A model generated the notes under the pieces. The model did no database searches. It was not told where the DNA came from and saw nothing but the letters and a program-made list of their open reading frames with translations. 64,000 nucleotides of DNA, from positions 20,445,299 to 20,509,298 of the forward strand of contig JBBMOA010000015.1 in assembly GCA_037954235.1 (NCBI GenBank). The letters are read 5' to 3'. This document shows positions 21,901 to 35,700 of this stretch, piece by piece (position 1 is the stretch's first letter; each line of letters begins with the position of its first letter). Source of the stretch: Aulostomus chinensis (Eukaryota; Chordata; Actinopteri; Syngnathiformes; Aulostomidae). Position numbers and translations under genes: made by a program.

Positions 21901-24900
21901 CAGCAATCAGGATCTTGCCCAGATCTGCACACTGCTGTATAGTCTTGCTGCGGCCGTCTATTTTGGCTTTCAGTTCTTGGTGTTGTTTCATCATTACCTC
22001 CAGAGCTATCAAATCTCTAAGGAGGGACAGTTGAGTTTATTCAAATTGGATGAAGCAATAATACTAGAATACATGCAAAGACCTGTGTTGCGTACTCATC
22101 AGCTGCATCAATCCCAAATATACCAGTTTGTACACTGTATAAAGTGTTAGGTACTCAGTCAGTTAGACAGTTGTTATTTAGTTAATGCTAGATTTTCCCT
22201 CAAAACATTGTATGTGGTTCAAACTAGCTCTACCTATTCCAGCTACAATATGCTGCTTACACGCTGACCCTTCAATATTAATCATGATGTCATAGATTAA
22301 AATACATCAGAGGGTCCAAACCAGTGTTTTTGACCTCACTGTTTGTGACCTGAAGTGTTCAAAGTTATGGAACTTTGAACCCTTCAGGAATAGGTGGCAT
22401 ACAGGAACAGGAATAGGTAACATTCAGACACACCTGGCATTTTTCTTTTTTGACAGTTTATAGACAATCAATCTATAGAAGATGAATCCACAGACTAACC
22501 AATCATGTAAGTAATCATTAAATGTAGCTCAGTGTAGATGGTGTGTATATGTTTTTCCATCTGTACTAGTCCCACTGTGCTGTTTGTTCATGTACAGTAC
22601 AGTATATGATGACACAGTGTAAATGTGCCATGATCCTATATTGCACTGTGGAACTAGTTGGTAAAATGGACAAATAATGGCAATGGTTACATTTGCAACA
22701 TTTAATTATAATTTTTCATGATTTGAAAAATTCAATAATTGATGTTATGTGAAATAAGGTCAAGGTGGCACAGCAGCCTAATACAGTGATGAAAGTCTAT
22801 CCACAGGGACTGCAAAGACTCTCACATTAACTTAACACAAAATCCCATCATCCATGTTTGAAACTGGACCATAAACTGGACATAGTCTTACCTGGGCTCA
22901 TCCCATCCTATCTGGCCCATGATGCCTTCCATCCACATTAGGTTTTCACGAACCACTGAGAAGAATTGGACCTTGTCTGTCACTGATGTAACCTGGACAC
23001 GGCTGGCCTCACAACAGCTCAGCAGCTCCTTCCATGCATCCATCACTTCCTGCTCTTTGACCATGATGGCTTCAGCCTTCTCGCCAGCATATATGGTCCT
23101 CAGCTGTGCAGCATTTTCCTGCAGCTGTCGAACCTGCAACAAAAAAGCACGATAAAGTCAAATCAGTCGCAGTCCACTCAGTAATGGAAGAGTGATTGTG
23201 TTTGGAGGAAATATGTGAAGTCGCAACAGCTATCCACTGAACATTATCAGTCAGGCTAACACCATCATGAAATGACATTTACATGCCATGCCAAAACATA
23301 AGCAATTTCCAACAACCAAACAAGTTCTTATTGTGAGTAAAAAATGAGACATGGAATATAGGCCTGTATATATATATACATATATGGCTGTATGAAAGCC
23401 ATGACACCTGAGTTACTCCATGGATACTGCACATAATGTAGATTTTTTGGTCAATAATAAGTAATGTGTATCTTCCCAGGAACAGAAAGTTTGCTGTGTG
23501 CCTGATAGAGCTAAAAGAGTTCATATCACTCACCTGTGTGACCAACAGTTGAAGGGCATGCTCAAAGGAGTGCATGAGTCTTTGCAGAGTGGCTGGATTG
23601 GTGATATTGGCTTGGCACGCCCTCACCTCTGGCAGCTGCTTCATCTTGCCTGCGATCTGAGCCAAGACCTACAACACAGCACAGTATCGTCATCACCAGC
23701 ACTTTAAAAATAGCAGCCATGGCCAGACTATCGACCTTAGAAATGGCGATGAAGAGCACGGTACATCTGAATCACAGACAGTCATTAGTTGAGACCACAC
23801 CTCTTTGCAGTCGGTGAAGAACTTGTGCAGTTGGTGTGAGGCTGCCAGCATCTGTCTGCGAGTCTCCATAATCTCCAGGAGGTCGGCCCAGGACTCATTC
23901 AGTCCGTCCTTCCACTCAGCAATGGTTGCCGCGTCTGAATGGCCACAGTCAATCATCTCATTCACCATTTTGTTCACCTGCTCCATACGCTGCTGGCCAA
24001 CGTTGTTGGTTTCTGTGGCAAATTTGGTGAACCTCTCCTGAAGCACCTGTAAAATACAAATAAAGCACATAACATTACAAAAGCTGTACAAAATACACAC
24101 ACACACACAAAAACCCCAAAAAGATGGGCCTTCAGATAAATAAAGTTATACAAGAGGCATATAACTTAGCAGTAAGTAAGGCGATAACATAAGAGAACTT
24201 TATTGTTCATTAAATTTGCATGAAATATAAATAAACAAAAACAGACAATAAGAAAAGTGAAAATATGTAAAATACTTGTAGATTTACTGTAATTCTAGTA
24301 GTTTTTCAATAAACATTCATATTTCTTGAGGCTCTGGCTGAGGAGGTCGAGTTGCAGCCATTTTTGACAGAAGTTTAGTAATAAATCCCAAACCTAAAAT
24401 AAGTTTCAATTCATTTGAAAGCCTGATTCTCAGTTTGTCTCATCCAGCATGGAAAACAATACAGCTGCTCTTATTTATTATTGTGTACCGCCCTCCTGGT
24501 CCTTACTCTGAATTCTTATCTGGATTATCAGAGTTTATATCCAGTTTATTTCTCAAACAGATAAAGTCATTATTGTAGGTGACTTCAATATTCATGTGGA
24601 TGTTGATAACTACAGTCTGGGTACTGCATTTCTCTCTCTTCTAGACTCGATTGGATTCCATCAGTCTGTTCACGAACCCACTCACTGTCACAACCACACC
24701 CTCGACCTCGTCCTTACATATGGAATTGAAGCTGAACATCGAGTTGTATTTCCACAAAACTATCTTTTAACTGACCATCAATTAATCACTTTTGGGCGGC
24801 ATGGCTCAGGGGTAGAGAGGCCGTCTAGCAACCAAAGGATCGCTGGTTCGATCCCCAACCCCGGTGACCATGTCCAAGTGTCCTTGAGCAAGATACTGAA

Positions 24901-27900
24901 CCCATAATTGCTCCTGATGAGTAGGTTGGCGCCTTGCATGGCAGCCTCCACCATCAGTGTGTGAATGTGCGTGTGAATGGGTGAATGAGATGAAACTATA
25001 AAGTGCTTTGAGTACCGCAAAGGTAGAAAAGCGCTGTATAAAATTGAGTCCATTTTGAATTTGTACGAATCAACTACATTCCACTAAGGAGTGCAGATGA
25101 TTAGTTGAATCCAAGGAAACAAGCACCTTGGTACATTCCAAAACCAGACAGCTTAAATAAAAAAACTCGGAAACTTGAAAGAATATGGCGCTCCTCCAAA
25201 CTGGAGGAATCACATATAGTCTGGCAAGATAGTCATAAAACCTATAGGAAAGCCCTTCATAAAACTAAAGCAACCTACTACTTGGCACTAATCAAGGAAC
25301 ACAGGAAGAACCCCAGGTTCCTCTTCAGTACTGCAGCCAGACTGTCAGAGAGCCACAGCTCTATTGAACCAAGTATTCCTGTTTCCCTGAGTAGCAAAGA
25401 TTTCATGCACTTCTTCAATGACAAAATTCAACTCATTAGAGAGAAAATTCTTCTCCTCCTGCCATCAGCTGTCAACACGGCACCAGTAACCCCAGAAACT
25501 TTAGAGGCAGCTGTTGGACCAGACGTACACTTGGATAGTTTTTCTCCTATTAGCCTTCATGAGCTTAGTGCAATAATTTCCTCCTCTAAACCATCCACCT
25601 GTCTTCTAGACCCCATCCCGACTAAGCTGCTTAAAGATTCTCGACCCCTCGTTAGCACCTCTCTCTTAGATATGACCAATGTGTTGCTGTTATCTGGTTA
25701 CGTCCCACAGTCCTTGAAAGTCGCAGTAATTGAACCGCTTCTCAAAAAAACAACAACAACCCTGGATCCAGAAGTTTTGGCCAATTACAGACAAATATCA
25801 AATCTTCATTTTCTCCCCAAAATCCTGGAGAAAGCAGTTGCTAAACAGCTCTGTGACTTTCGCCACAGCAACAGCTTATTAGAGGATTTCCAGTCAGGTT
25901 TCAGTGTTCATCACAGCAGTGCTGTTTTTGTCACGCTGGACGAAAACGAAAATGACGACGTCAGACCCCTTTTTTCCATGACGATAATGAGACTAAGACA
26001 AACGTCACCATAGCCCTGTAAAGACTAAAATGTGACGAAATTGTATACATTTTTGTCTGACAAGAACGAGACGAGACTAAATTGTTAGTGGGTGGACGAT
26101 CAAAGTTTCAAGACATGCGTTTTTTTTTCCTCCAAGTATAACATGCGTGCAATGTCAATCAAGAGCTCAAACATGAGAATGGAGCCAGCTGTAGCTGTTG
26201 GTCCTAATGGTCACGCCCCCATCATCAGTACACACGTACTCAAAGCCTCTCTCGCGCGCACGCACATGCGCACACACACAGACAAGTCTGGGCCTGTCTG
26301 CAGTGGACGAGACACACACCACGGTAGCAGCAGCGGTGTCGGGTGGTTGTAAAAAGAGGGATGATTAAAGCATAGCTTTAGTCAATGTTAGGCTAGCCCT
26401 GCGATGCATTTTCTGTTTTGTATTAAGCCTAAAGTTTTGTGGTGGTGGTGGTGGTGGTTGTTACACCTCCCCCGTAGTGCAGAAACCACTTTCTAGTGCT
26501 ACATGCTAAAGCTAGAATGAATGGGGCTGCCAGGGGCCCCGCTAATGTTGGCTCATTTAAACCAGCCCTTCTATTAATTTAGCATGTTATGAATAAAACC
26601 CCTGTCCATTTGTGGACGGGTGGCAAGTGAAATGCTTTGACCCATGTTTGTGGGACTGGGACACACGGTAGTCTTCAGACCTGTTGCTGTTCCCTATCGT
26701 AAGCAACACATGTGGATGCTTTAACCAATAGTCTGTGCATGGACCAGTCCTCTTCACACAATACCTGCTTCCTCTAGGTCACATTATAAGGAAACACTTG
26801 ATTAATTAACTTGATTAATTTTCACTGTTATGCAGACAATACGCAGCTGTACTTATCAATGCATCCACATGACACAAATCAGCTGACTAAACTGGAGGCC
26901 TGTCTATATGAAATAAAAACATGGATGACCCATAATTTCCCTTTATTAAACTCTGAAAACTAAATTATTGTGCTGGGCCCAAAACACCTTAGGAACACTC
27001 TATCTAATGAGATAGGTACCCTGGATGGCAATACCCTGGCCCCCAGCACTTCTGTAAGGAATCTAGGAGTTCTCTTTGATCGGGATCTGTCCTTTAACTC
27101 CCACATTAAGCAAGTTTCTAGGACTGCTTTCTTTCATTTAACATTGCTAAGATCAGGCACATCCTGTCTCAAAAATATGCAGAAAAACTAGTCCATGCTT
27201 TTGTCACCTCCAGGCTGGATTACTGCAATTCCCACCTATCAGGCTGCACCAATAAGTCCCTAAAGACTCTCCAGCTGGTCCAAAATGCTGTTGCCCGTGT
27301 GTTGTCTAGAACTGGTAGAGGAGACCATATCTCTTCTGTACTGGCTTCCTGGCATTGGCTCCCTGTCAAATCAAGACTAGAATTTAAAATTCTCCTTCTA
27401 AGATACAAAGTCCTCAAGAATCAGGCACCTTCATATTTGACAGAGCTCATAGTACCCTACAATTCTACAATTTTACAATTTAATTTAGCAGACGCTTTTG
27501 TCCAAAGCAACGTACAACACAAGCAAGAATTCAGACTTACCCTATTATCCAGCTAGAACCCTTCGCTCCCAGGATGCAGGGTTACTTGTTGTTCCTAGAG
27601 TTTCTACAAGTAGAATGGGAGCCAGAGCCTTCAGCTATCAGGCTCCCCTCCTGTGGAAACGCCCCCCCAATTTCGGTCTGGGATGCAGACACCCTCTCTA
27701 CCATTAAGAGCAGACTCAAGACCTTCCTTTCTGATCAGGCTTATAGTTAGGGCTGCTTAGGGTAGCCCTTAGAAATGCTGCTATAGGCTTAGACTGCTGG
27801 AGGATCTTCCATGGTGCACTGGGCTTCTCTCTCCTCCTCTCTTTCCTCTCTGTCCTCCTGTATATGTTATACATAAATCATACTCATATGTGTAACTATC

Positions 27901-29695
27901 TCATCTTCTTCTCCGGAGCCATTGTGCTCCCCATATCCCAGATCCCAGGTGCTGCTGGAGGAGGCTACAGACCTGAAGAGGCTCAAGCTGCCACCCGTAG
28001 CAGCACCTGCTCACGTCCCTGTCTGTCCATCAATCTCTTCCCTTTCTTTCTCTCTTTATCTTTGTCTCTCTCTTTCCTTCTGTATGTCTGTCTTCCTCCA
28101 TTATCTGTCTTTGTCTCTGCCCCGCTCTCCTTCCCCCCAACTGCTCAAAGCAGAAGGCCGTCCCCATTGAGCCTGGATCTGCTTGACGTTCCTGCCTGTT
28201 AAAAGGAAGGTTTTTGTTGTCGCTGTTGCAGGATGTGCTTGCTCATGGAGAATTGTTGGGTGTAAATTCATTGAAGAAGTGTGGTACTAGACCTGCTCTA
28301 CTTGTAAAGTGTCATGAGATAACTTTTGTTGTGATTTGGCGCTATATTCATAAAATCGACTTGACTTGACTTAAATGCCTCAAAAGCATTCAGGTTTAAC
28401 CCGGGAGATATCCATCCATCCATTTTTGTCCGCTTATCCTGTTAAGGGTCGCAGGGGGCTGGAGCCTATCCCAGTAGCTTTCGGGCGACAAGCGAGGTTC
28501 ACCCTGGACATGTCACCAGTCCATCACAGGGCCAACACATATCGACAGACAACCATTCACACTCACAATAACACCTATGGTTAATTTAGAGCAGTAATCC
28601 CCGAACTACGGCCCGCGGGCCGGATCCGGCCTGCCTCCACATTTGGCCCGGCCCCCTGAACAATACCAGAGACGCATTTTGATTTTTTTTTCCATATATG
28701 TGTATTTGTATTTGATAATAAAATTGATAGCTAGCTATGAACTATTTTCATTATGAACTATTAAGGTGTGTTCACACCAAATGCGAATTTTAACGTTGCT
28801 TTATTCGCGCGAATATGATCGTTGTATCAGTATGTTTATATTCACTTCATTCGCGAATAAAGCGATGCGAAAATCAGCATTGCCGTTTGGTGTGAACACA
28901 CAGTCAGTTAGTAACTATTTCATACACGCATAGAATGTGACATTCTATTCCACCCTTCTGCAGTGGTCCTATCTGGCAACCCCCTGAAAAAAATCCTAGA
29001 CCCGAACCCAGAGAGGGTTATTTGGTAGTGTCATTATTTATTTCCTGACTTTTTTTCTGTGAAGAACCCAGAGAGGGTTATTTGGTTGTGTGGCTTTCTG
29101 GAAAACAATACATTTTTACGTTTAGGCACCCCTCCAATCGTCACACTTTTTCTGTTACAAACTGACCCCGGCCCCCCATCAGAGAAGGGAAAAGTTATGT
29201 GGCCCTCACAGAAAAAAGTTTGGGGACCCCTGATTTAGAGTATCTATTAGCCTAGTCCCCATTTGCATGTCTTTAGACTGTGGCAGGAAGCTGGAGTATC
29301 TGGAGAATGGCAATTGGACTCAATTTAAATAGCAATTCTCCATCATTATGACACTCAAATCAGACACACAAACACACACACATGCATCCTTGAACTACTT
29401 TGTGAGGACTTTCATTGACATAATACATTCCCTAGCCCTCACACTAAACCTAACCATCTCAACTGACTGCTTGACCCTAACCTTGACCCAAAACCTAACC
29501 TGAAGCTAATTCTAAACTCGACCCCAAAACCAAGTCTTGACCTTCAAACAGCCCTTTGAAGATGTGAGGACCAGCTAAAATGCCCTTACTTTCCAAAAAT
29601 GTCCTCACTCTACTGGTTAAATGCGTATTCTAGTCCTTAATATGTAGCAAGTACAAGAACGAACACACACGCACGCACGCACACACACACGCACG

Positions 29696-29735
<40 letters not shown>

Positions 29736-32700
29736 TGAGGATGGCATGTCAGTATCTTGCTATCTTGCTAAAGAACATTTCAAGACAGTCCCAGCACCAG
29801 TGACTGATTATTTGATAGCCACTCCCTTCTTCATTTCTGCAAAAGCTGATGATGTTGCAATATCAACAGACTTTCATAAAGCACAAATTTGGAATAAGTT
29901 TGGGTTTTAGAAGAAATATGGGAGACATTCAAACAAACTGCAAACAGTACTGAAACACAAATCTGCTGACCACATTCAGAGATGACTTTGAGCCACTGTG
30001 GGAGGGTGTCAAACATACCTGCAACTGATGTCCCTCCACCTCTACACACGTCTCATATCAACTTACTGTTGAATGTATTACGAAAATCTTAACATGAGAC
30101 TCACAACCCCACTGACATTTCCCTACCCTGTCTCCTCTTCTTGTTACTGGATTTTGTTAGTACATCAGGGTTTTTCTCATAACTAACAGAGGAATTAGAG
30201 CATCATCATGTAAGGAATCACATACACATGTTGTTTTGCATCACATTGTGATGAGGCTGAGTCATACCGTACCAAGCACAGTACTATTTAAAATGTGTGA
30301 CTGTGATTTATCACCATTGAATGATTAACGAATTGACAGCTGCTAAACAATCAGATTTGGATTATATGTGTCAGCAGAGGCCACAGTTGTCAAAGTTCTC
30401 TCTTTCTGCATTTTTTTTGTCATGTATATTTATGTTGCAATGGTGAGAAAATAATGTTTGGCAACATCAGATAAGATCAGAAGGCACTCAGCAAGTGTAA
30501 TCATGTACATCCACCAATGTAAATTCAATCAAACTCAATGTAAAAAAAGCAACCTTTCTCTATGTAGTAAGGATCTGCCCCAAGATTTAATGGGATCTTC
30601 CTTAGCCCATGCTACAACCCTCCACCAAGTTTGGTGAAAATTGCCCTCATAGGTTTTTTTCTAATCTTGCTGATAACAGACAGGTTGTAATCATTAAGTA
30701 AAATGGCCGAAAAACCAAATAGACAAATAAATATATATATTTAAAAGATGCTTTTGTTTGTTATATTAAGTTTCTATTCTAGATTATTCTATTCTAGAAG
30801 TCCACACATAAAAGTGAAAAGATATTTATTGCAGGTTTAAATGTAAAGATTCCTGAGCTAGCTGAGTTAGAAAAAATGTTTTTGGAAATATATATATATC
30901 ACTGAGGGCTGCACCGGTGGTGCAGTGGTTAGCACTGTGGCCTCACAGCAAGAAGGTTCTGGGTTCGAGTCCCGGCTCAGGCACGGGTTCTTTCTGTGTG
31001 GAGTTTGCATGTTCTCCCCGTGTCTGCGTGGGTTCTCTCCGGGTACTCCGGCTTCCTCCCACAGTCCAAAAACATGCAATTGGGGACTAGGCTGATTGAA
31101 TACTCTAAATTGACCGTAGGTATGAATGTGGGTGTGAATGGTTGTTCGTCTCTCTATGTTGGCCCTGCGATGGACTGGCGACCTGTCCAGGGTGTACCCC
31201 GCCTCTCGCCCGTTGACGCTGGGATGGGCTCCAGCCCCCCCGCGACCCTTAATGTGTAGGAATAAGCGGAAGATGACGATGGATGGATATATCACTGAAT
31301 AAAAACAATTTCTCTTGCCTTTATGCACCTTAAGTCAAGATAAGTTAATTAAAATATAAATTAGACCTGTATTGTTGCTGGCACTCACAAAAGAAGAAAA
31401 CTTCAAATATATCCCACAGTTAGAGCACTGACCGTGACATCCTCAAGGTCTTGTCCTAGCTCAGTGGAGCTGGCCACTGCCTCACGCTCAGTGATCCACT
31501 TCTCCAATTCCTCCACCTCCTTGTTGAGCTGATAAAGCCAGTACTGCTGTTCCAGCTTCATCTTCTTGTGCTCCACCATGTCCTTCAGAGAAACGTACAG
31601 TCTGTCTATGTGCGACTGCTGCTTGGTGATCTGCTCACTACGAATGATAAAGGAACCAGCAAACCAGTTACTTACATTACTCCTAATTTCATTTTATACA
31701 ACAGACCTTTTTTCCATGCTTCAGCTATGGGTGTTACTTTATAAGGTGAATTATGCTACACCTGTCTGGGTGTCCCAGCTCCAGTAGGTGCTGGCACTGC
31801 TGTGATAGCATGCCGACTGTCTCTGCATATGTTTCCACAGTTTGCTCCAGGGCTAGGTGGGCCTTCAGCAGCTGCAGGGTGCTTGCCTCATCCTGAGAGA
31901 GACAATCAGTATATTGGACTTTCATGTACATTTAGGAATGATGCCAAAAAAATACCTGTGTGACTGTCAGGGCTGTACATACTGTGCCTTTGTCTTCATC
32001 AACTAGCTGGAGCTTCTGACCCGACAGCCAGGACTCCACTTTGGCTGCCTCGCTGTAGTACTGTTGAGCCTGTAGTGCTGCGTCCAGCATCACAGACCTC
32101 TTCTCAGTCTCCAATTGCAACAGCTCCCATAATTGTCGCACATGCCCAGCCCCTTCACGCACAAACTCCACCTCAGGAGTACGCAGTGATGCAATGATAC
32201 CCGCCCGGTCCAGGACCTCCTCCACACGTGCCCTTCGACCCGTCAGCTCCCTCTTGAGGGTCTGAAAGATCAATCAGAAGTTGGTTCATCTCCAGACTGA
32301 GCAGGTTTAACAGTTGACCATGACCAACTGTTATTTTTTAACTCTTACCTGGTTCTTTTTTGCATGCTGCTGTACACTCTGGAGGTTACTCCCATAATCC
32401 TTACAGGAGGCCAGGGGAAGTCTCTCCTGAATCCACAGCTATCACGCAACCACAGTCATGTGACACATTATAACACCATGCTTTTATTCTTTACCTTTTG
32501 GATTTCTAAATGTGGTGTGCATCATAACGTCACATATCTTAAAGGAACATTTCCACCTTTTTGGGAAATATGATCATTGTCCAACCTCCCCAAGACCAGA
32601 CAAGAAGATAGATACCATTTTTTTCTCTGCTGTACTAGGTAGCTGAGACCCACAGAGACCTGCTGACTGCCTCTTAGCTTAGCACAATGAATTGTTGTAG

Positions 32701-35700
32701 ATGGGCAGGTTCGCATACTTCAGTCTTGCCTACTCAGCCTCCAAAACATGTAGTTCCTCCTCTGTGTATTGTTGATAAAATAAATTAGGTTCAGGATCTT
32801 AGTCCAGAAGAAATCTTCTGCTGCCACTACAATGAGTAATGGTGGCAGTTGCTCTTCTATTTGTAAAGTAATGTTTTTTCTTTTCTTTTTTTTTAATCCA
32901 GTCAGAAAAGTAGTTCTGGCTGTGTGTATGATTTTAAAATGACAATATCTTACAATTTTCAACAGTTTTTCTGTGTGAATAAGTGAATCTTATAAACAAC
33001 CCTATTTCCTTTTAATGCAGGAAAACGGAAAAAAGATAGCGCTATGCTACACAACCCATACACTACCATTCATGTACTAAGTTAACTAACAGTCAGCTGA
33101 TTCTGTGAATCTCAGCTCCTTAATACCAGCACAGAAGATTGAATGGACACCATCTTCTTGTCTCACTCTGGGGAGGATGGATACGAAATGTGTTTTCCCC
33201 AAAAGTTGGAGTGTTCCTTTAACATACCAATGATCATGCACAGTGAAAGTCCAAAGAAAAGCATTGCCCACTCACTATCTCATCCTCGAGGTCCTGGGCG
33301 ACTTGGTGCATCTCTTTAGAAGCCAGTAGGATGCGGCGTCTCTCCTTCAGGGGCTCAATGAGGCGGACAATGCGGGTTTCTACCACACCTGACTGCTCAC
33401 CACCTTCCTTGTCACCAGCTATCAGACCTCGTTGGGGAAGGCAAACCCCCTGCAAGCTACCCAGTTCTGCTACATCCTTGTAAAAGTCCCCGATCTGAGA
33501 TTCCATTGCCTGTGACACAGGGAAGGTCATGTTACAGCATTATGAAGGATGGACATATGCTGTTTCATTATCAGAATGTTTCAGGGTCATGTAATGATGA
33601 AACAAAAAAAAAAGGATATGGTGCACTTTTTGCCTTTTTTTGCCTCTGAACTTCATGTTCAAGATATGCCACAACAGCAGACTCTGGCTCTGTCTGAGCA
33701 GTGAGAAATCAGTGTATTGAACAAAAATAAGCTGATGTACATTGTTTGTCAAAAGCATAAACCATATCAAAACAGAGTGATCCATCTATCCATCCATCCA
33801 TCCATCCATTTTCTTCCACTTATCCTGTTAAGGGTCATGGGGGGGGGGGGCACCGGAGCCTATCCCAGCAGCCTTCAAGTGAGAGGCAGGGTTCACCCTG
33901 GACAGGTCACCAGTCCATTGCAGGGCCAACACATATAGACAGACAACCATTTGCTCTCCCAGCCACGCCTACGGTCAATTTAGAGTATCAATCAGCCTCG
34001 TCCCCTCTTGCATGTCTTTGGACGGTGGGAAGAAGCCGGAATACCCAGAGAGAACCCACACAGGCACAGGGAGAACATGGAGACTCCACACAGAAAGATC
34101 CTGTGCTCAAGCCAGGACTGGAACCTGGAACCTTCTTGCTGTGAGGCGGCAGTGCTGACAGCACCAGCAAACTAATCTTCCATATTCAGAAATTGCATTA
34201 CTGTAATGAATGCTTAATTATGCCTGGTGCCATAGAAGTAATAAATGTTGATCTTTAAATCCTTTTTACTTATTTTGATTGATAAATTTTACAACAAGGC
34301 TATTGGTTAATTAATGCTTAGTTATATCTAAGAGTGCTGAAATAATCATTTCGAAATATTGAATCGGTAATTTGCTGTAACCGATAACTTTACATATTAG
34401 AATAACTGTTAACCAACATTCAACAAAGCATTACTAATGGTTAATTAATCACTAACTAAGTAATTATTAACTGACTCACATGAATGTACCCTTATTTCAG
34501 TCTTCTGATATGTTAGTTTTGAAAGAAATATCAGACATTGACATACAACATTACGATGTCAGCTGGGATTCTCATGCTTATCACACGAAATGCTAGGTAA
34601 TTTTTGGGGTTTTTCTTAATTTGGTAGGAATTGCGTACATAGACTATTTGAATTGCTATAGGACAAAGTGTTAGATTAGTTCTGACAACTCTGCAAGAGA
34701 ATTAAATACATTAAAAAATAAGAGTGCAGAGAAAAAACTCCTGAATCATAGAAGTACAACAGTGTTGTACTACATAGGTTGGATGACAATTTAAACATTA
34801 CATAAAAATGTCACATGTTCATATAATACATATAATGTCACAGTTCAGACTTGCCTGGAACTTCTGGAGCTGCTCATTGAAGGTAGGTAGATGGTGTGCC
34901 TGCTCCAGCAGGGGTGGCTGCTGCTCCAGGTGAGAAAGCTGGTTATCGATGTCTGAATAGCTCTTCACTGCTGGCTCTGGTTTGTTGTTCTCGAAGAGCT
35001 GACGAGCCTTGGCCTTGGTGGTGGTCTCCAGGTCCGACCAACACTCCCTGATCTCCTCTAGCTTCTGCTGCACAACTGAGCGCAGCTCCGGCTTCTCGTG
35101 TATCAGCTCCTGACCCTCCTGAAGAGGAGCATGGGGACCAGTTGTTAAACTTACAGGACATGTTCCAATTTATTGTAACTGTACTATTAATATTCATGAG
35201 TAAGCCCATGATTTAAATGATGTGTTGGCCTATCATTTCTTGGCTGAGTGACGTTTTGCCTTTGAAGGGTATTCTCTTTAATACCAGCTTTAGCTTTTGG
35301 GTAGTGGGGGCCTCACTGGTAGTCTTGTCAAAAATATCGATTTATCGATTAAATATCTATTTTGAATAGTTAAAAACAGTACCAAATGACTTTTCAATAG
35401 TATCGATACTCTACCTGCCTCCTTGGTTTATACAAGGGCCGCGAACACAACTACAAACAGAGGGCTGCCCTGGGGAGCAAGCCATCGTGCAGCAGCCCCT
35501 CCCCTCCTGCCTCGCTTACACAAACACCGCTGGCTGTATTTTTTTTTCTACACGTGTAAGCTGCCATGAGATGGCATCTGCAGGTCCATCGCAACCAGTT
35601 TTAATAAATCAACAAAACAGCAGAAGTGCTGTTTGGAGGTTCTTTGGATTTGAGTCGGATGAACAAGGAAAGCCGAAGGACAGCAGCAAGCCCACATGCA

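Larger units (their letters stand above)
24430..28372 (+). mobile_element. L2-clade LINE (Maui type), broken by insertions
   Basis: The plus strand, with gaps, encodes an endonuclease part ([10 protein letters not shown], then [31 protein letters not shown]). A linker follows ([33 protein letters not shown]), then RT pieces ([32 protein letters not shown] in the catalytic region). The C-terminal part follows ([28 protein letters not shown]). The 3' tail has the fish L2 phrase GTCATGAGATAACTTTTGTTG and ends in TTGACT repeats. Stops and three insertions make it inactive. It is antisense to sptbn4 in its 7.4-kb intron. Confidence 0.88.
28413..29310 (-). mobile_element. tRNA-headed SINE, copy 2, split by a hAT MITE
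   Basis: Reverse-oriented SINE of the first family: 28413-28591 holds the tail (TATCCTGTTAAGGGTCGCAG on the plus strand) and 29233-29310 continues it (CTAGTCCCCATTTGCATGTC). The break contains a separate element with an exact 8-bp target duplication. Confidence 0.85.

Noticed and set aside
26092..26352. 86-codon plus-strand frame inside the L2 insertion
   Set aside because: Composition follows a CG/CA-rich stretch; no domain, and it sits in an undefined insertion.
35487..35570. Extending the BED-finger protein upstream to a Met at 35487
   Set aside because: The added 28 residues show no similarity to BED proteins, whereas MASAGPSQ at 35571 starts directly before the conserved part.
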